Assembly: GCF_028290625.1 (NCBI RefSeq)
Contig: NZ_JAQGJM010000006.1
Span: forward strand, 1-33,803
DNA: 33,803 bases
DNA from: Devosia sp.
Lineage (GTDB): Bacteria > Pseudomonadota > Alphaproteobacteria > Rhizobiales > Devosiaceae
Direction: 5' to 3'
The stretch's first letter is position 1. Each line of letters begins with the position of its first letter. Position numbers and translations under genes: made by a program. This document shows, piece after piece, positions 15,014 to 23,356 of this stretch. The notes under the pieces are model-generated. The model ran no database searches and was not told where the DNA came from. It was given only the letters and a program-made list of their open reading frames with translations.

Positions 15014-15841
15014 TTAGGCCAGCAGCGAGCGGATATAGTCGTGGGCCCGTCGCGCCATGTCGTCGGGCTCTACATTGCGGCGGTTGAAGCCGATCTCCAT
15101 GGTCAGATAGCCGTCAAAGCCCTCGGTTTTCAGGGCATCGAGCAGGCTCCGGTAGTCGACCACGCCGCTGCCGGGCGGCTCGCGGTTGACGTCGGCAAGA
15201 TGGATGTGAGTCAGGTCGCGGCCCAGCCGGTGGACATAGTCGGTGGGCACTTCGTTGCGGTAGAGCGTATGGAAGGTGTCGAACATCGCCTTGACGTTTG
15301 GACGGGCCACCTCAGCCAGCATGGTGATCAGGTCGTCGCAGCTGTCCACCAGATTGCTATCCGATGACGTTGGCTCGACGGCGACCGTAATGCCTAGCGG
15401 ACGCGCGAAGTCGGCGATTTCTATCAACGCCTCGCGGCTCCAGGCCCAGGCCTGGTCGCGGCTGGTGCCGTAGACCTGCCAGCCGGCAACATACAGCAGT
15501 GTCTTGCCGCCCCATTCGGCGCAAAGCTCGGCCACCCGCTTGTACTGGTCGATGGCGCCCGCCCGCTCCAGCGGATTGGCCGCAGCGACGTTAAATCCGG
15601 GACCGCCGCCGGGGGCCGGCAGCATGCTAGCGAGCGCCAGCCCATTATCGTCCAGCACCTGCCGTATTTCGCGGCGGCGCTCGGGGGTCAGGTATTCGGG
15701 ATAAGCGTGCGGACTGGCCGCGCCGATCTCGATGCCGTCATATCCGATGCGCGCGATGCGCTTGATGACCTCTTCGAGGGGATAGGCCGGCACCCATACC
15801 GGAAAGCTCGAATAGACCCAGGTATTGAATGCCAGTTTCAA
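15014..15841 (-). CDS. Sugar phosphate isomerase/epimerase (TIM barrel), TTG start
   Basis: The 275-residue protein belongs to the AP-endonuclease-2-like TIM-barrel family, which includes xylose isomerase-like, tagatose epimerase-like and inositol catabolic enzymes. Motifs include IGYDGIEIGAASPHAYP, the metal-site Glu in VAVEPTSSDSNLVDS, FDTFHTLYRNE, HIHLADVNREPPGSG and YLTMEIGFNRR. These supply the expected Glu-Asp-His-Glu metal set. A TTG at 15841 is taken as start because GGAGGAG lies six bases upstream and the first strand (KLAFNTWVYS) begins there; the ATG further up at 15925 would add an unrelated basic tail and cross the palindrome at 15876-15897. It is the first gene of the sugar operon, 42 bp before the binding protein. 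Confidence 0.9.
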   Translation of the reverse strand: MKLAFNTWVYSSFPVWVPAYPLEEVIKRIARIGYDGIEIGAASPHAYPEYLTPERRREIRQVLDDNGLALASMLPAPGGGPGFNVAAANPLERAGAIDQYKRVAELCAEWGGKTLLYVAGWQVYGTSRDQAWAWSREALIEIADFARPLGITVAVEPTSSDSNLVDSCDDLITMLAEVARPNVKAMFDTFHTLYRNEVPTDYVHRLGRDLTHIHLADVNREPPGSGVVDYRSLLDALKTEGFDGYLTMEIGFNRRNVEPDDMARRAHDYIRSLLA

Positions 15842-15875
15842 AAGCTTCTCCTCCGTCAGGCAAAGCGATCCCGAT

Positions 15876-15897
15876 CTCGGAATCCTGTGATTCCGAG
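15876..15897. promoter_or_regulatory. Perfect 22-bp palindrome, candidate operator
   Basis: CTCGGAATC (15876-15884) and GATTCCGAG (15889-15897) form a perfect 9-bp inverted repeat with a 4-base centre. It lies 35 bp upstream of the isomerase start, in the only gap before the sugar operon. The regulator that ends at 16020 is immediately upstream. It may be the binding site of that regulator or a 5'-leader hairpin; sequence alone does not decide. Confidence 0.5.
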
Positions 15898-16019
15898 CCC
15901 GTTCGGCGGTTCTGCGCGCCGACAAGCATTGCGTTGGTGTTTATGGCTTAGTGTACGGCATCGGGGGGCAACACCCGCAAAGATGTCCAAACTGGATAAG
16001 TTCGCCGGGCTCCGCGGCG

Positions 16020-17792
16020 TCAGTCACGATAAAGCCCTCCCATGACGGCTTCGGCTCGACTTTGCGCGGTAGCTAGCGCCACCGCCGGGGTCTTGAACCC
16101 GCTCAGCATGTCGTGGATTTCCTCGCCCGCAATGGCGATGAGCGCAGAAATGCCGGGAACCGGCGGGCGCGGCCAGGCGCGCAGCACGCCCTTTCGCGCG
16201 ATCGCATCGACCACCCCGATAACCGGCGAGAGCGCCTGCACTTCGGGATCGCGATTGACGCTGAAGCGCGGACTGGCGAGACTGCCATTGGCCATGAAAA
16301 GCTTGGCTGCACTGGCGGAGGTCAGCGCCCCCAGCGCTGCCCAGGCTGGTGCAACGCGTTCAGGTGTAATATTGCTTGGAACCGCCAGAGCATACCCGCC
16401 AAGAGGCGAAATCGACCGGCCCGATAGTCCCATGGGCTGCGGTAGATAGCCGGTCTTGCGATATGCGGGGGAGGCCGGATCACACTCGAATAGGTTGGCG
16501 AGCAACGTGTGGGCATAAGCGAGCGCTGTGTGGCCACTCGCATAGACGCGGGCGCGATCGTACCAGGTCATGGAGAGGATGCCAGGCGGGGAAACCGCCA
16601 GCAAATCGGCCAAATAGTCGGCTGCGGCCTGCGCTGCTTCGCTATCGAACATCGGGCGTAAATGCTCCTGGGCCGTGTCCTCGGTCAGGAAGCCGTCCCC
16701 GGTTCGGCCAAGATTTACGATCGGTTGGCCGTGCGCGGCCATGGTGACCATGAAGGTGTGACCCAATGCCGTGCCTCGCCCGCCATTCCAAGCAATGCCG
16801 AAACGGCCACGCCCCGGCTCGTGCAGAGCGCGAGCCACTGTAAGCGTCTCGGCAGTCGTTCGTGGCGGCGCCAGTCCGGCGTCCTCCAACAGGTCGGTGC
16901 GATAGGCCAGAAGCTCCGCCGTACTCAGCAGCGGAATACCGTACTGCCGGCCCCGGCGACGGGCGCTCGCCACCGCGTCGGGCAGGAAATCGGCCAAGTC
17001 CATTTTGGAGCGCGCAATCAGATCATCGAGCGGCCGGAGTCGATCCGTCCGCACCATGTCGCCAAACCACGGCAAGTCGCACGCCACAATGTCATAGGCG
17101 GATACCGGCCGCTGTCCGTTCTGGACAATCTCTGCACGTAGCCGGTCAATAGACAGGGCCTTGGACTGGATCGGAACACCCAGGATCATCTCGAATTGTT
17201 GCTTGAGCGCGTTCATCGCCATGAAGGTCGGGTCGGCATGGACCAAAAGGCGCAGGCCACGTGTCAGCAAGAGCTTGTCCTGCAGAACAGTGGGCGGCGC
17301 AATCACCGCGGCCATGTCAGCTGCAGGCTTGCGTGTCGCGTGCGAGCCGTCGCTGGTCAGTTGCTCGATCAAGCGTCGCGTGTGGCCGGCAAACAGCTGC
17401 CACCGGCGCAAAAGATCGGACGATGGATGGAGCGAAAACGAACGCCCCGTTGCGGTCCGGGATCGCCGCACGATCAGGCTCTCGGCCACCAGCCCTTCGA
17501 TGGCCCGGAAGGCGGTGCCATAGCTGAGCCCGGACGCTGCTGCCAGAGACGACATCGTGGTAAGCCGGCCGCTTACGTGATTGCGCATGAGGTGAAGCAC
17601 GATGCCAAGGTCGCGCAAGTCGATCCCCAGGTTTTCGCTGCCCGTTCCTCGCAGGGCATCTACGAATTCGATCGTCTGGAGCATGGCAGCATTCGAGGCC
17701 GACCGAACCGGCGGCGCACCCTCCGCCTCGTAGGGTCCTTCCGGCAGGCCCGCGGCCGCTTCAGACTTGCGGCGTCTGGAGATCTTCGCCAC
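16020..17792 (-). CDS. Winged-helix regulator fused to sugar-binding-protein domain
   Basis: This 590-residue protein joins two parts rarely seen together. Residues about 60-122 are a MarR/IclR-like winged helix (LTTMSSLAAASGLSYGTAFRAIEGLVAESLIVRRSRTATGRSFSL). Residues about 178-560 look like a type-1 extracellular solute-binding protein: YDIVACDLPWFGDMV, RLRPLDDLIARSKMDLADFLP, RQYGIPLLSTAELLAYRTDLLEDAGLAPP, YASGHTALAYAHTLLANLF. There is no signal peptide or membrane segment, so it should be cytoplasmic. The simplest reading is a one-component regulator whose ligand domain comes from a MalE-like protein. It lies just upstream of the MalEFGK-type operon, with a palindrome at 15876-15897 between. 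The start is GTG 17792 without a strong ribosome site; an internal ATG at 17684 is possible. Its binding domain is only distantly like the operon's own binding protein. Confidence 0.85.
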   Translation of the reverse strand: MAKISRRRKSEAAAGLPEGPYEAEGAPPVRSASNAAMLQTIEFVDALRGTGSENLGIDLRDLGIVLHLMRNHVSGRLTTMSSLAAASGLSYGTAFRAIEGLVAESLIVRRSRTATGRSFSLHPSSDLLRRWQLFAGHTRRLIEQLTSDGSHATRKPAADMAAVIAPPTVLQDKLLLTRGLRLLVHADPTFMAMNALKQQFEMILGVPIQSKALSIDRLRAEIVQNGQRPVSAYDIVACDLPWFGDMVRTDRLRPLDDLIARSKMDLADFLPDAVASARRRGRQYGIPLLSTAELLAYRTDLLEDAGLAPPRTTAETLTVARALHEPGRGRFGIAWNGGRGTALGHTFMVTMAAHGQPIVNLGRTGDGFLTEDTAQEHLRPMFDSEAAQAAADYLADLLAVSPPGILSMTWYDRARVYASGHTALAYAHTLLANLFECDPASPAYRKTGYLPQPMGLSGRSISPLGGYALAVPSNITPERVAPAWAALGALTSASAAKLFMANGSLASPRFSVNRDPEVQALSPVIGVVDAIARKGVLRAWPRPPVPGISALIAIAGEEIHDMLSGFKTPAVALATAQSRAEAVMGGLYRD

Positions 17793-17866
17793 GCGTTACA
17801 CCCGTTTGGGCCGTGCCCCGACAGTCGTTGATGGGCCGCGCCGGGGGTTCCGCCGCGGCCATTGTA

Positions 17867-19465
17867 TCAGGGCACTGGCCGGAGTTCGGCTTCAGCTACG
17901 ATACGCTGGGCGTCTTCGGGAAGCAGCCAGCCGTCCGCAAGGAGTTGATCGACCGAGGCTCGGACCTTGGCCACATAATTCTGCTGCGCGCCGACAACGC
18001 CGTAGAGTTCGTGAAGCTTGGCGGTACCAAAATCGACCTGATATCCGAATGACCAGGCATAAGGCAGCCCTTCAACCGGCGTCGCGCTCTCATGGTAGAC
18101 GGCCGTGGGCACGTCGAGATATGGGCTGCGGACACCGCCCACGACATTGCCATGCTCGTCCCGATCAAACGCTACGGGATAGACGTCGCCAGACAGGGAT
18201 TTGCTCTCGCCTTCAACGGTGCCGATGGGCGCGGCCTTTGGCGGCAAGACGCCGTCGATCACCCATTTTTCCAGGTTGCCGTACATTGCCGGCTCAATAT
18301 ATTGGCGCGGCAAATGGTTGGCCGTGGTTTCGGCGCCGCCATACTCGTAGGCGACCTGCGTGGGCAGGTCACCCGCCCGCTTGATCGCTTCCGGGTCGGG
18401 TTGATAGTTGGTTATGAAGGCGGGACCATGCGGCGCGCCGGCGATCTCGTACAAGCGGTAGCCGGCCTTTGGGTCGTCGCTGTCCTCGCGACGCCAGTCA
18501 TAGGAGCCTAGTAGGAAGATGTCCCCCTGTGCGTCGGCACGGATGAACGGGACGTGCTCCGCCGGCAATTGTCCGCGGGGATCGTCGGCTGGCATGGCGG
18601 CGACGCACTGGCTGATAGGGACAGCTCGCCCGGCGCCGGAGGCGGACAGGAAGCCCTCATAGACGGGCGACCCATCAGCGAGCACCGCTGCGTTGGCAAA
18701 ATTGTTGGCATAGGTGTTGAGAAAGAAACCGGTCTGCGATTCACCCGTGCCGAAGACGTGCTGGACATCATAGCCCGCGAGCGGCGCACCCTTAGACGTA
18801 TCGCGGACCAGCGCACCAACCTGGCTGATCATGTCCCAGACGAGACCGTTCTCGTACAGCCGGGAGAGATTCTCGTCATAACCGTCTTCACCCGGCAGCA
18901 TGCCGCACTTCTGATCGGAGGCTAGCAGCGGGTTGCTCATCGCCAGCTTGCCGTATCGCGTGGGATCAATCCGCTTCAGCGACGCGACGACGTTCGGCTT
19001 GGCAGTCATCGAAACCCAGATGTCCCCATCGCGCATGACCTTGTCCTGGATGGCTGGCCATTGCACTTCCACGTCCCAGCCGCGCGAAGGGTTGTTGAGT
19101 TCAACCCAGACTGTGCCGCTGAAATGGGCGGCGTCTGCGGGCCGTCGCACGATCATGCGGGTTGTATACGGCGCGTCGGCACTGGCCACATGGGGCTCCG
19201 CCGCGGCGCCATCGTCGCCCCAGTCGTAGACATTGGCCGTACCCGATACCAAATATTCCTCGATCTCGTAGCCGTGCGCTTCGAGGTCCGTTCCGCCCGT
19301 CGTGAAGATCGTCGACGTGTCGGCGACCGGGATCGGTCCCTCGACGCTGGGAAGGGCGGTCTGGGCCATGGCCGGCACCACTGCCAGCAGCAACGCGATG
19401 CTGCTCGCTGAAATCAGGGCGCGGCGGGGCCAGCCCTCTTGCATTCTCAACTTGTCGTCACGCAT
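17867..19465 (-). CDS. Exported alpha/beta hydrolase-domain protein
   Basis: The 532-residue protein has a signal peptide after a basic start (WPRRALISASSIALLLAVVPAMAQ, cleavage near residue 35) and should be periplasmic. The mature part matches the alpha/beta hydrolase domain-containing family of unknown function. It has VWVELNNPSRGWDVEVQW, a nucleophile elbow GTGESQTG (Ser243), and a likely catalytic His in AGAPHGPAF. Function is probably an esterase or lactonase; the substrate is unknown. The start at 19465 has GGAG six bases upstream; the frame is open to 19585 but adds non-signal sequence. It lies 117 bp after the ribose-type permease gene, with a stem-loop (19493-19517) between. It precedes the fused regulator by 74 bp on the same strand, so it may be co-transcribed with either. 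Confidence 0.85.
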   Translation of the reverse strand: MRDDKLRMQEGWPRRALISASSIALLLAVVPAMAQTALPSVEGPIPVADTSTIFTTGGTDLEAHGYEIEEYLVSGTANVYDWGDDGAAAEPHVASADAPYTTRMIVRRPADAAHFSGTVWVELNNPSRGWDVEVQWPAIQDKVMRDGDIWVSMTAKPNVVASLKRIDPTRYGKLAMSNPLLASDQKCGMLPGEDGYDENLSRLYENGLVWDMISQVGALVRDTSKGAPLAGYDVQHVFGTGESQTGFFLNTYANNFANAAVLADGSPVYEGFLSASGAGRAVPISQCVAAMPADDPRGQLPAEHVPFIRADAQGDIFLLGSYDWRREDSDDPKAGYRLYEIAGAPHGPAFITNYQPDPEAIKRAGDLPTQVAYEYGGAETTANHLPRQYIEPAMYGNLEKWVIDGVLPPKAAPIGTVEGESKSLSGDVYPVAFDRDEHGNVVGGVRSPYLDVPTAVYHESATPVEGLPYAWSFGYQVDFGTAKLHELYGVVGAQQNYVAKVRASVDQLLADGWLLPEDAQRIVAEAELRPVP

Positions 19466-19492
19466 AGGTATCTCCTCGGTTTTACGGGTGTG

Positions 19493-19517
19493 ATGCGCGC
19501 TCTTCTCGGTCGCGCAT
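19493..19517 (-). other. Stem-loop between permease and hydrolase
   Basis: ATGCGCG (19493-19499) pairs perfectly with CGCGCAT (19511-19517) across an 11-base loop. It lies in the 116-bp gap between the ribose-type permease (stop 19582) and the hydrolase start (19465). On the minus strand no T-tract follows closely, so it may mark the end of the sugar operon or tune expression of the hydrolase. Confidence 0.35.
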
Positions 19518-19581
19518 TCACGGCTGAGGCGATCGGATGCCGGCATGCCTGCCAGGGAATCCGGATCCGGTCGCCCGGTCG

Positions 19582-20565
19582 TCAAGCGGGACGCGTGCCC
19601 GCCTGGCTCAGGGCCACCGCCAGGATGATGATCCCGCCGCGGGCGATGAGTTGCTGGGAATATTCAAGGCCCATGAGGATCAGGCCATTGTTGATGACGC
19701 CGATCATCAGGGCGCCGATGATCGAACCGACCACGGTGCCTTTGCCGCCGAACAGCGACGTGCCGCCCAGCACTACGGCGGCGATGACCGACAATTCGTC
19801 GCCTTCGCCGAGCTGGAAGCGGCCCGTCTGCAGGCGGCCAGCATAGAGCATCCCGGCGAGCGACGCAGTGACCGCGGAGATGACGATGACCCAGAGCTTG
19901 ATCCGACCTGTATTGATGCCGCTATAGCGTGCCGCCACGACATTGCCGCCCACCGCAAGCACCTGCCGGCCAAATTTGGTGCGCCGCAACACGATGTGGC
20001 CGATGACACCGATAACCAGCATCCACAGCAACAGGGTCGGGATCGCCCCGATATTGCCGCCGCCAAAGATGGCCGGGTAAGTGCGGTCGAGCACGGGGAT
20101 GGCGGCGGTTCCGGATACCCACATGGCCGTGCCTTTGGCGATGCCCATCATCGCCAGGGTGGTGAGGAAGGTCGGGATCATGAGCCGCGTTGACAAAAAG
20201 CCGTTGATCAGCCCGACGGTAACGCCGGTCATGATGCCCGCCGCGATGCCCGCTGGCAGGCCACCCCAGGCGACGGCCATCGCCGTAGTGACCGAAGCGA
20301 GGCCCGCCACAGCGCCGACGGACAGGTCAATCTCGCCCGATGACAGCACTAGCGTCATGGCGACCGCCATCACGGCGATCATGGCGGTCTGGCGTGCGAT
20401 GTTGAGGATGTTGTTCGGCGTCAGGAAACCCTTGTCGTGTAGCGTCAGGGCAAAAAACAGAAACACCACGGCGAAGCCGATATAGATGATGTTCTGCCGC
20501 CACGTGCGCTTGAAATAGCCCAAAGGGGTCTCGCGGCGCTCACTCATTGCCGTGGTGTCAGACAT
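19582..20565 (-). CDS. Sugar ABC permease (RbsC type)
   Basis: The 327-residue protein is a polytopic inner-membrane permease of the ribose/xylose/galactose (CUT2) group, with about eight to ten membrane segments. Typical sequence includes ILNIARQTAMIAVMAVAMTLVLSSGEIDLSVGAVAGL and AGRLQTGRFQLGEGDELSVIAAVVLGGTSLFGGKGTVVGS, the conserved coupling region near the C terminus. A homodimer would form the channel. The ATG at 20565 has GGGAGG just upstream and overlaps the end of the ATPase gene by 8 bp (20558-20565), which implies translational coupling. It is the last transport gene of the operon. Confidence 0.96.
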   Translation of the reverse strand: MSDTTAMSERRETPLGYFKRTWRQNIIYIGFAVVFLFFALTLHDKGFLTPNNILNIARQTAMIAVMAVAMTLVLSSGEIDLSVGAVAGLASVTTAMAVAWGGLPAGIAAGIMTGVTVGLINGFLSTRLMIPTFLTTLAMMGIAKGTAMWVSGTAAIPVLDRTYPAIFGGGNIGAIPTLLLWMLVIGVIGHIVLRRTKFGRQVLAVGGNVVAARYSGINTGRIKLWVIVISAVTASLAGMLYAGRLQTGRFQLGEGDELSVIAAVVLGGTSLFGGKGTVVGSIIGALMIGVINNGLILMGLEYSQQLIARGGIIILAVALSQAGTRPA

Positions 20566-22114
20566 GTTTTCCTCCCTGCTGCACGATCAGTTGCAGCTTT
20601 TGTTCGGCGCGCAGGTCCGTTGCCTCGCCAGTGCTGTTCAAAAGGTCAGACTTGTCGATCGTTTCGACCAGACGGCCACCCGACATCACCGCGATGCGGT
20701 CGCTGACGGCCATGAGTTCGACGAGTTCGGACGAGATGAAGATGATGGACTTGCCCTGGGCCGCCAGTTCGCGCACCAGCCGCAGCACTTCGCCCTTGGA
20801 GCCGATGTCGATGCCGGCAGTGGGTTCATCCAAAATGAGAATGTCAGGATCGGTCGCCAGCCACTTGCCGATGACGATTTTCTGCTGGTTGCCACCGGAC
20901 AGTGAGTTAGCCGGCGCCTCACGCGATGCCACCTTGATTGCAAGACGCTTGATTAGTTCGTCGGTCGCCGCCCGCGACTTTGGCTGGTCGACGAAGGGGG
21001 TGGAACCGAGACGCTTGAGTATGGGCAGCTCGATATTGCGCTGGATGGAATGGGCTAGCACCAATCCCTGCCGGCGTCGGTCTTCGGGCACCAGCGCCAG
21101 ACCGAGCTCAGTCGCCTGCTGGGGCGAACCAATGGCTGTCGTATGCCCCCGCAGCGTAATGGTGCCGCCGGCGATAGGTTCAAGCCCGAAGAGCATGCGC
21201 GCCAGACGGCTGCGTCCCGCCCCGAGCAGGCCGGCAATACCCAGCACTTCGCCGCGCCTGAGTGAAAAACTCACGTTGCCGCCATGGCGCAGCTTACTCG
21301 ACAGATTTTCGACCCTGAGGATAACTTCATCCTGCGCTGTCGAAGCCGTCGTGAATTCCGACAGGTCACGGGTTTCTTTCCCCATGATATCGGCGATTAG
21401 CGTAGTCAGGGTGTAATCGGTGATTGGCCGGCTATCGATCAGCCGCCCGTCGCGCAGCACCGTCGCGTGGTCGGCAATGCGGAAGATTTCGTCCATGCGG
21501 TGGCTTACGTAGACAATGGCCTTTCCCTCAGCCCTTAGGCGCCGCAGCAGGTCGAAGAGGATATCCACTTCCCCCGCCGTCAAGGCCGAGGTCGGCTCAT
21601 CCAGCACCAGCACCGCCGCGTTCTGCGAGAGTGCCTTGGCAATCTCGGTCAGTTGCTGCTGACCTGTCGAAAGATCGGAAACGATGGCAGCCGGGTTGAT
21701 ACTGACGCCCATCGAGGCAAAGATTCCGGCGCTGCGTCGTTGCATCGCATTGTCGTCAATCAGGCCTGCTCCCGTCAGCGGTTCGCTGGCCAGAAATACG
21801 TTCTGCGCGACGGTCAGTGTCGGCACCAGGCTCATTTCCTGGAAAATCATGCCAATGCCCTTTTGCCGCGCGAGTTGGGGAGTAAGGCGTTCAAATGCCT
21901 CATCCCCGATCGCGATGCTGCCGCCATCAGGCGCTTGAACACCCCGCAGAATCTTGAGAATGGTGGATTTACCGGCGCCATTCTCGCCCAAAAGCGCATG
22001 GATTTCGCCGGAGCGTACGGTAACACTGACGTCACGCAGCGCATGGACGCCGCCAAAGCGCTTGGAGATGTTAGTCATCTCCACTGCTATCGGCTTAACA
22101 GTCAGGTCGCTCAC
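20558..22114 (-). CDS. Sugar ABC double ATPase (RbsA/MglA type)
   Basis: From GTG 22114 the protein is 518 residues with two ABC domains in tandem, as usual for CUT2 sugar importers. Domain 1 has Walker A GENGAGKST (43-51), signature LSTGQQQ and Walker B VLVLDEPTSAL. Domain 2 has a degenerate Walker A (GLLGAGRS, lacking the Lys), signature LSGGNQQK and Walker B ILILDEPTAGID. This asymmetry is normal in the family. The GTG start makes a GTGA overlap with the oxidoreductase stop (22111-22114); an ATG at residue 13 is an alternative. It would pair with the RbsC-type permease and the binding protein of this operon. Confidence 0.95.
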   Translation of the reverse strand: MSDLTVKPIAVEMTNISKRFGGVHALRDVSVTVRSGEIHALLGENGAGKSTILKILRGVQAPDGGSIAIGDEAFERLTPQLARQKGIGMIFQEMSLVPTLTVAQNVFLASEPLTGAGLIDDNAMQRRSAGIFASMGVSINPAAIVSDLSTGQQQLTEIAKALSQNAAVLVLDEPTSALTAGEVDILFDLLRRLRAEGKAIVYVSHRMDEIFRIADHATVLRDGRLIDSRPITDYTLTTLIADIMGKETRDLSEFTTASTAQDEVILRVENLSSKLRHGGNVSFSLRRGEVLGIAGLLGAGRSRLARMLFGLEPIAGGTITLRGHTTAIGSPQQATELGLALVPEDRRRQGLVLAHSIQRNIELPILKRLGSTPFVDQPKSRAATDELIKRLAIKVASREAPANSLSGGNQQKIVIGKWLATDPDILILDEPTAGIDIGSKGEVLRLVRELAAQGKSIIFISSELVELMAVSDRIAVMSGGRLVETIDKSDLLNSTGEATDLRAEQKLQLIVQQGGKHV

Positions 22115-23274
22115 GTGATGTGCACCCACTGGCCACTCTCGCCCGATGCCAGGATGGCGTCGGCGATGAGGGCGATGCGATATCCATCCTCGAAATTGGG
22201 CGATGGCTGCTTGCCGGTGACGATGGCCGTGCACAGATCGAAGCATTCCACGATCTTGGTCTCGCCATAGCCGATGCCAAGCGCCGGGATGGGCCAGAGT
22301 CCGGATCCATAGGGATGGGCCGGGCCGGTATAGACGGTGCGGAAGCCCCGGGCATCGGCGATGTCATCGGCGAACATGACCTGCAATTCGTCGCGCCGTT
22401 CGTAGTTGAAAGCCAGGGACCCCTTGGTGCCGTGGATTTCGAAGGTCAGGAAATTGTTGCGGCCATAGGCGTTGCGAGTGGCCTCGATGGAGCCGATGGC
22501 GCCATTGGCGAACTTGAGCAAGGTCAGCATCTCGTCATCGACGTCGACAGGACCCCGTTCCGCATTCCGGTCACCCCCGCCGACGCCCAGCTTGTCGACA
22601 CCGCCGGCCTGCTTGGGTCGGGACGGGATGTGGGTCTTGACCAGCGCGTTGACCGAGGCGATTTCGCCAACCAGATAGCGGGCGAAGTCTACGACATGGG
22701 TGCCGATATCCCCAACCGTACCCGAACCGGCCACTGCCCTCTGGAATCGCCAGGAGAGCGGGTTGTCGGGATCTGCCGACCAATCCTGCAGGTAGGTGCC
22801 CCGAAAATTGAGAATGTTGCCGATACGGCCTTCCTCGATCAGCTTCTTGGCCAGTGCCACGGCCGGGGTGCGACGGTAATTGAAGGCGACCATGTGAATG
22901 GAGCCGGACGCCTGGACCGCTTCGAGCATGGTCCGCGATTCTTCACCTGTTCGCGCCAGCGGCTTCTCACAGATGATGTGCTTGCCTGCCTTGGCGGCTG
23001 CGATGGCAATCTCGGCGTGGGAATTGTTCGGCGTGCAGATATCGATGATGTCGATGTCGGGTCGTGCGACCACTGCGCGCCAGTCCGCAGAGGCTTCCGC
23101 GAAGCCGAACCGGTCGCGCGCGGTTTCGGCCATCTGCTGGTTGATGTCCACGACAACCTTGCGCACCGGGATGGCGGGCGCCGGCCAGAAGAACATTGGC
23201 ATGGCGGCATAGGCCATGGCGTGGGCCTTGCCCATGAATCCGCCGCCGATCATGGCAACATTGAGCTTTTGCAT
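22111..23274 (-). CDS. Gfo/Idh/MocA-family oxidoreductase
   Basis: The 387-residue protein is an NAD(P)-dependent sugar or inositol dehydrogenase type. It begins with a Rossmann fold (VAMIGGGFMGKAHAMAY, with GGGFMG at 10-15), has the hallmark EKPLA at 103-107 and the catalytic-region SGTVGDIGTHVVDFARY with Asp and His. Cytosolic. It probably oxidises the imported sugar, alongside the isomerase at the head of the operon. It lies 80 bp after the binding-protein gene, with two hairpins in the gap, and overlaps the ATPase gene by 4 bp. The placement of an oxidoreductase between the binding protein and the ATPase is less usual but recurs in such operons. Substrate unknown. Confidence 0.95.
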   Translation of the reverse strand: MQKLNVAMIGGGFMGKAHAMAYAAMPMFFWPAPAIPVRKVVVDINQQMAETARDRFGFAEASADWRAVVARPDIDIIDICTPNNSHAEIAIAAAKAGKHIICEKPLARTGEESRTMLEAVQASGSIHMVAFNYRRTPAVALAKKLIEEGRIGNILNFRGTYLQDWSADPDNPLSWRFQRAVAGSGTVGDIGTHVVDFARYLVGEIASVNALVKTHIPSRPKQAGGVDKLGVGGGDRNAERGPVDVDDEMLTLLKFANGAIGSIEATRNAYGRNNFLTFEIHGTKGSLAFNYERRDELQVMFADDIADARGFRTVYTGPAHPYGSGLWPIPALGIGYGETKIVECFDLCTAIVTGKQPSPNFEDGYRIALIADAILASGESGQWVHIT

Positions 23275-23304
23275 TTTCTGTCTCGTGGCTGAGTGAGGGA
23301 TAGT

Positions 23305-23356
23305 GCGGGGACGACGAGGGAGGGTCGTCCCCGCTAAGGCGCCGGGAGGAGCGCCT
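23305..23356 (-). promoter_or_regulatory. Twin hairpins after binding-protein gene
   Basis: A perfect 11-bp stem, GCGGGGACGAC (23305-23315) with GTCGTCCCCGC (23324-23334), has an 8-base loop. A second stem, AGGCGC (23337-23342) with GCGCCT (23351-23356), overlaps the binding-protein stop codon. Both lie between the binding-protein gene and the oxidoreductase gene. There is no T-tract, so they more likely stabilise the binding-protein message than terminate it. The first operon has a matching arrangement at 13626-13650. Confidence 0.6.

Noticed and set aside
19537..19546. ATGCCGGCAT palindrome between permease and hydrolase
   Set aside because: Ten-base palindromes of this composition are expected by chance in GC-rich DNA.
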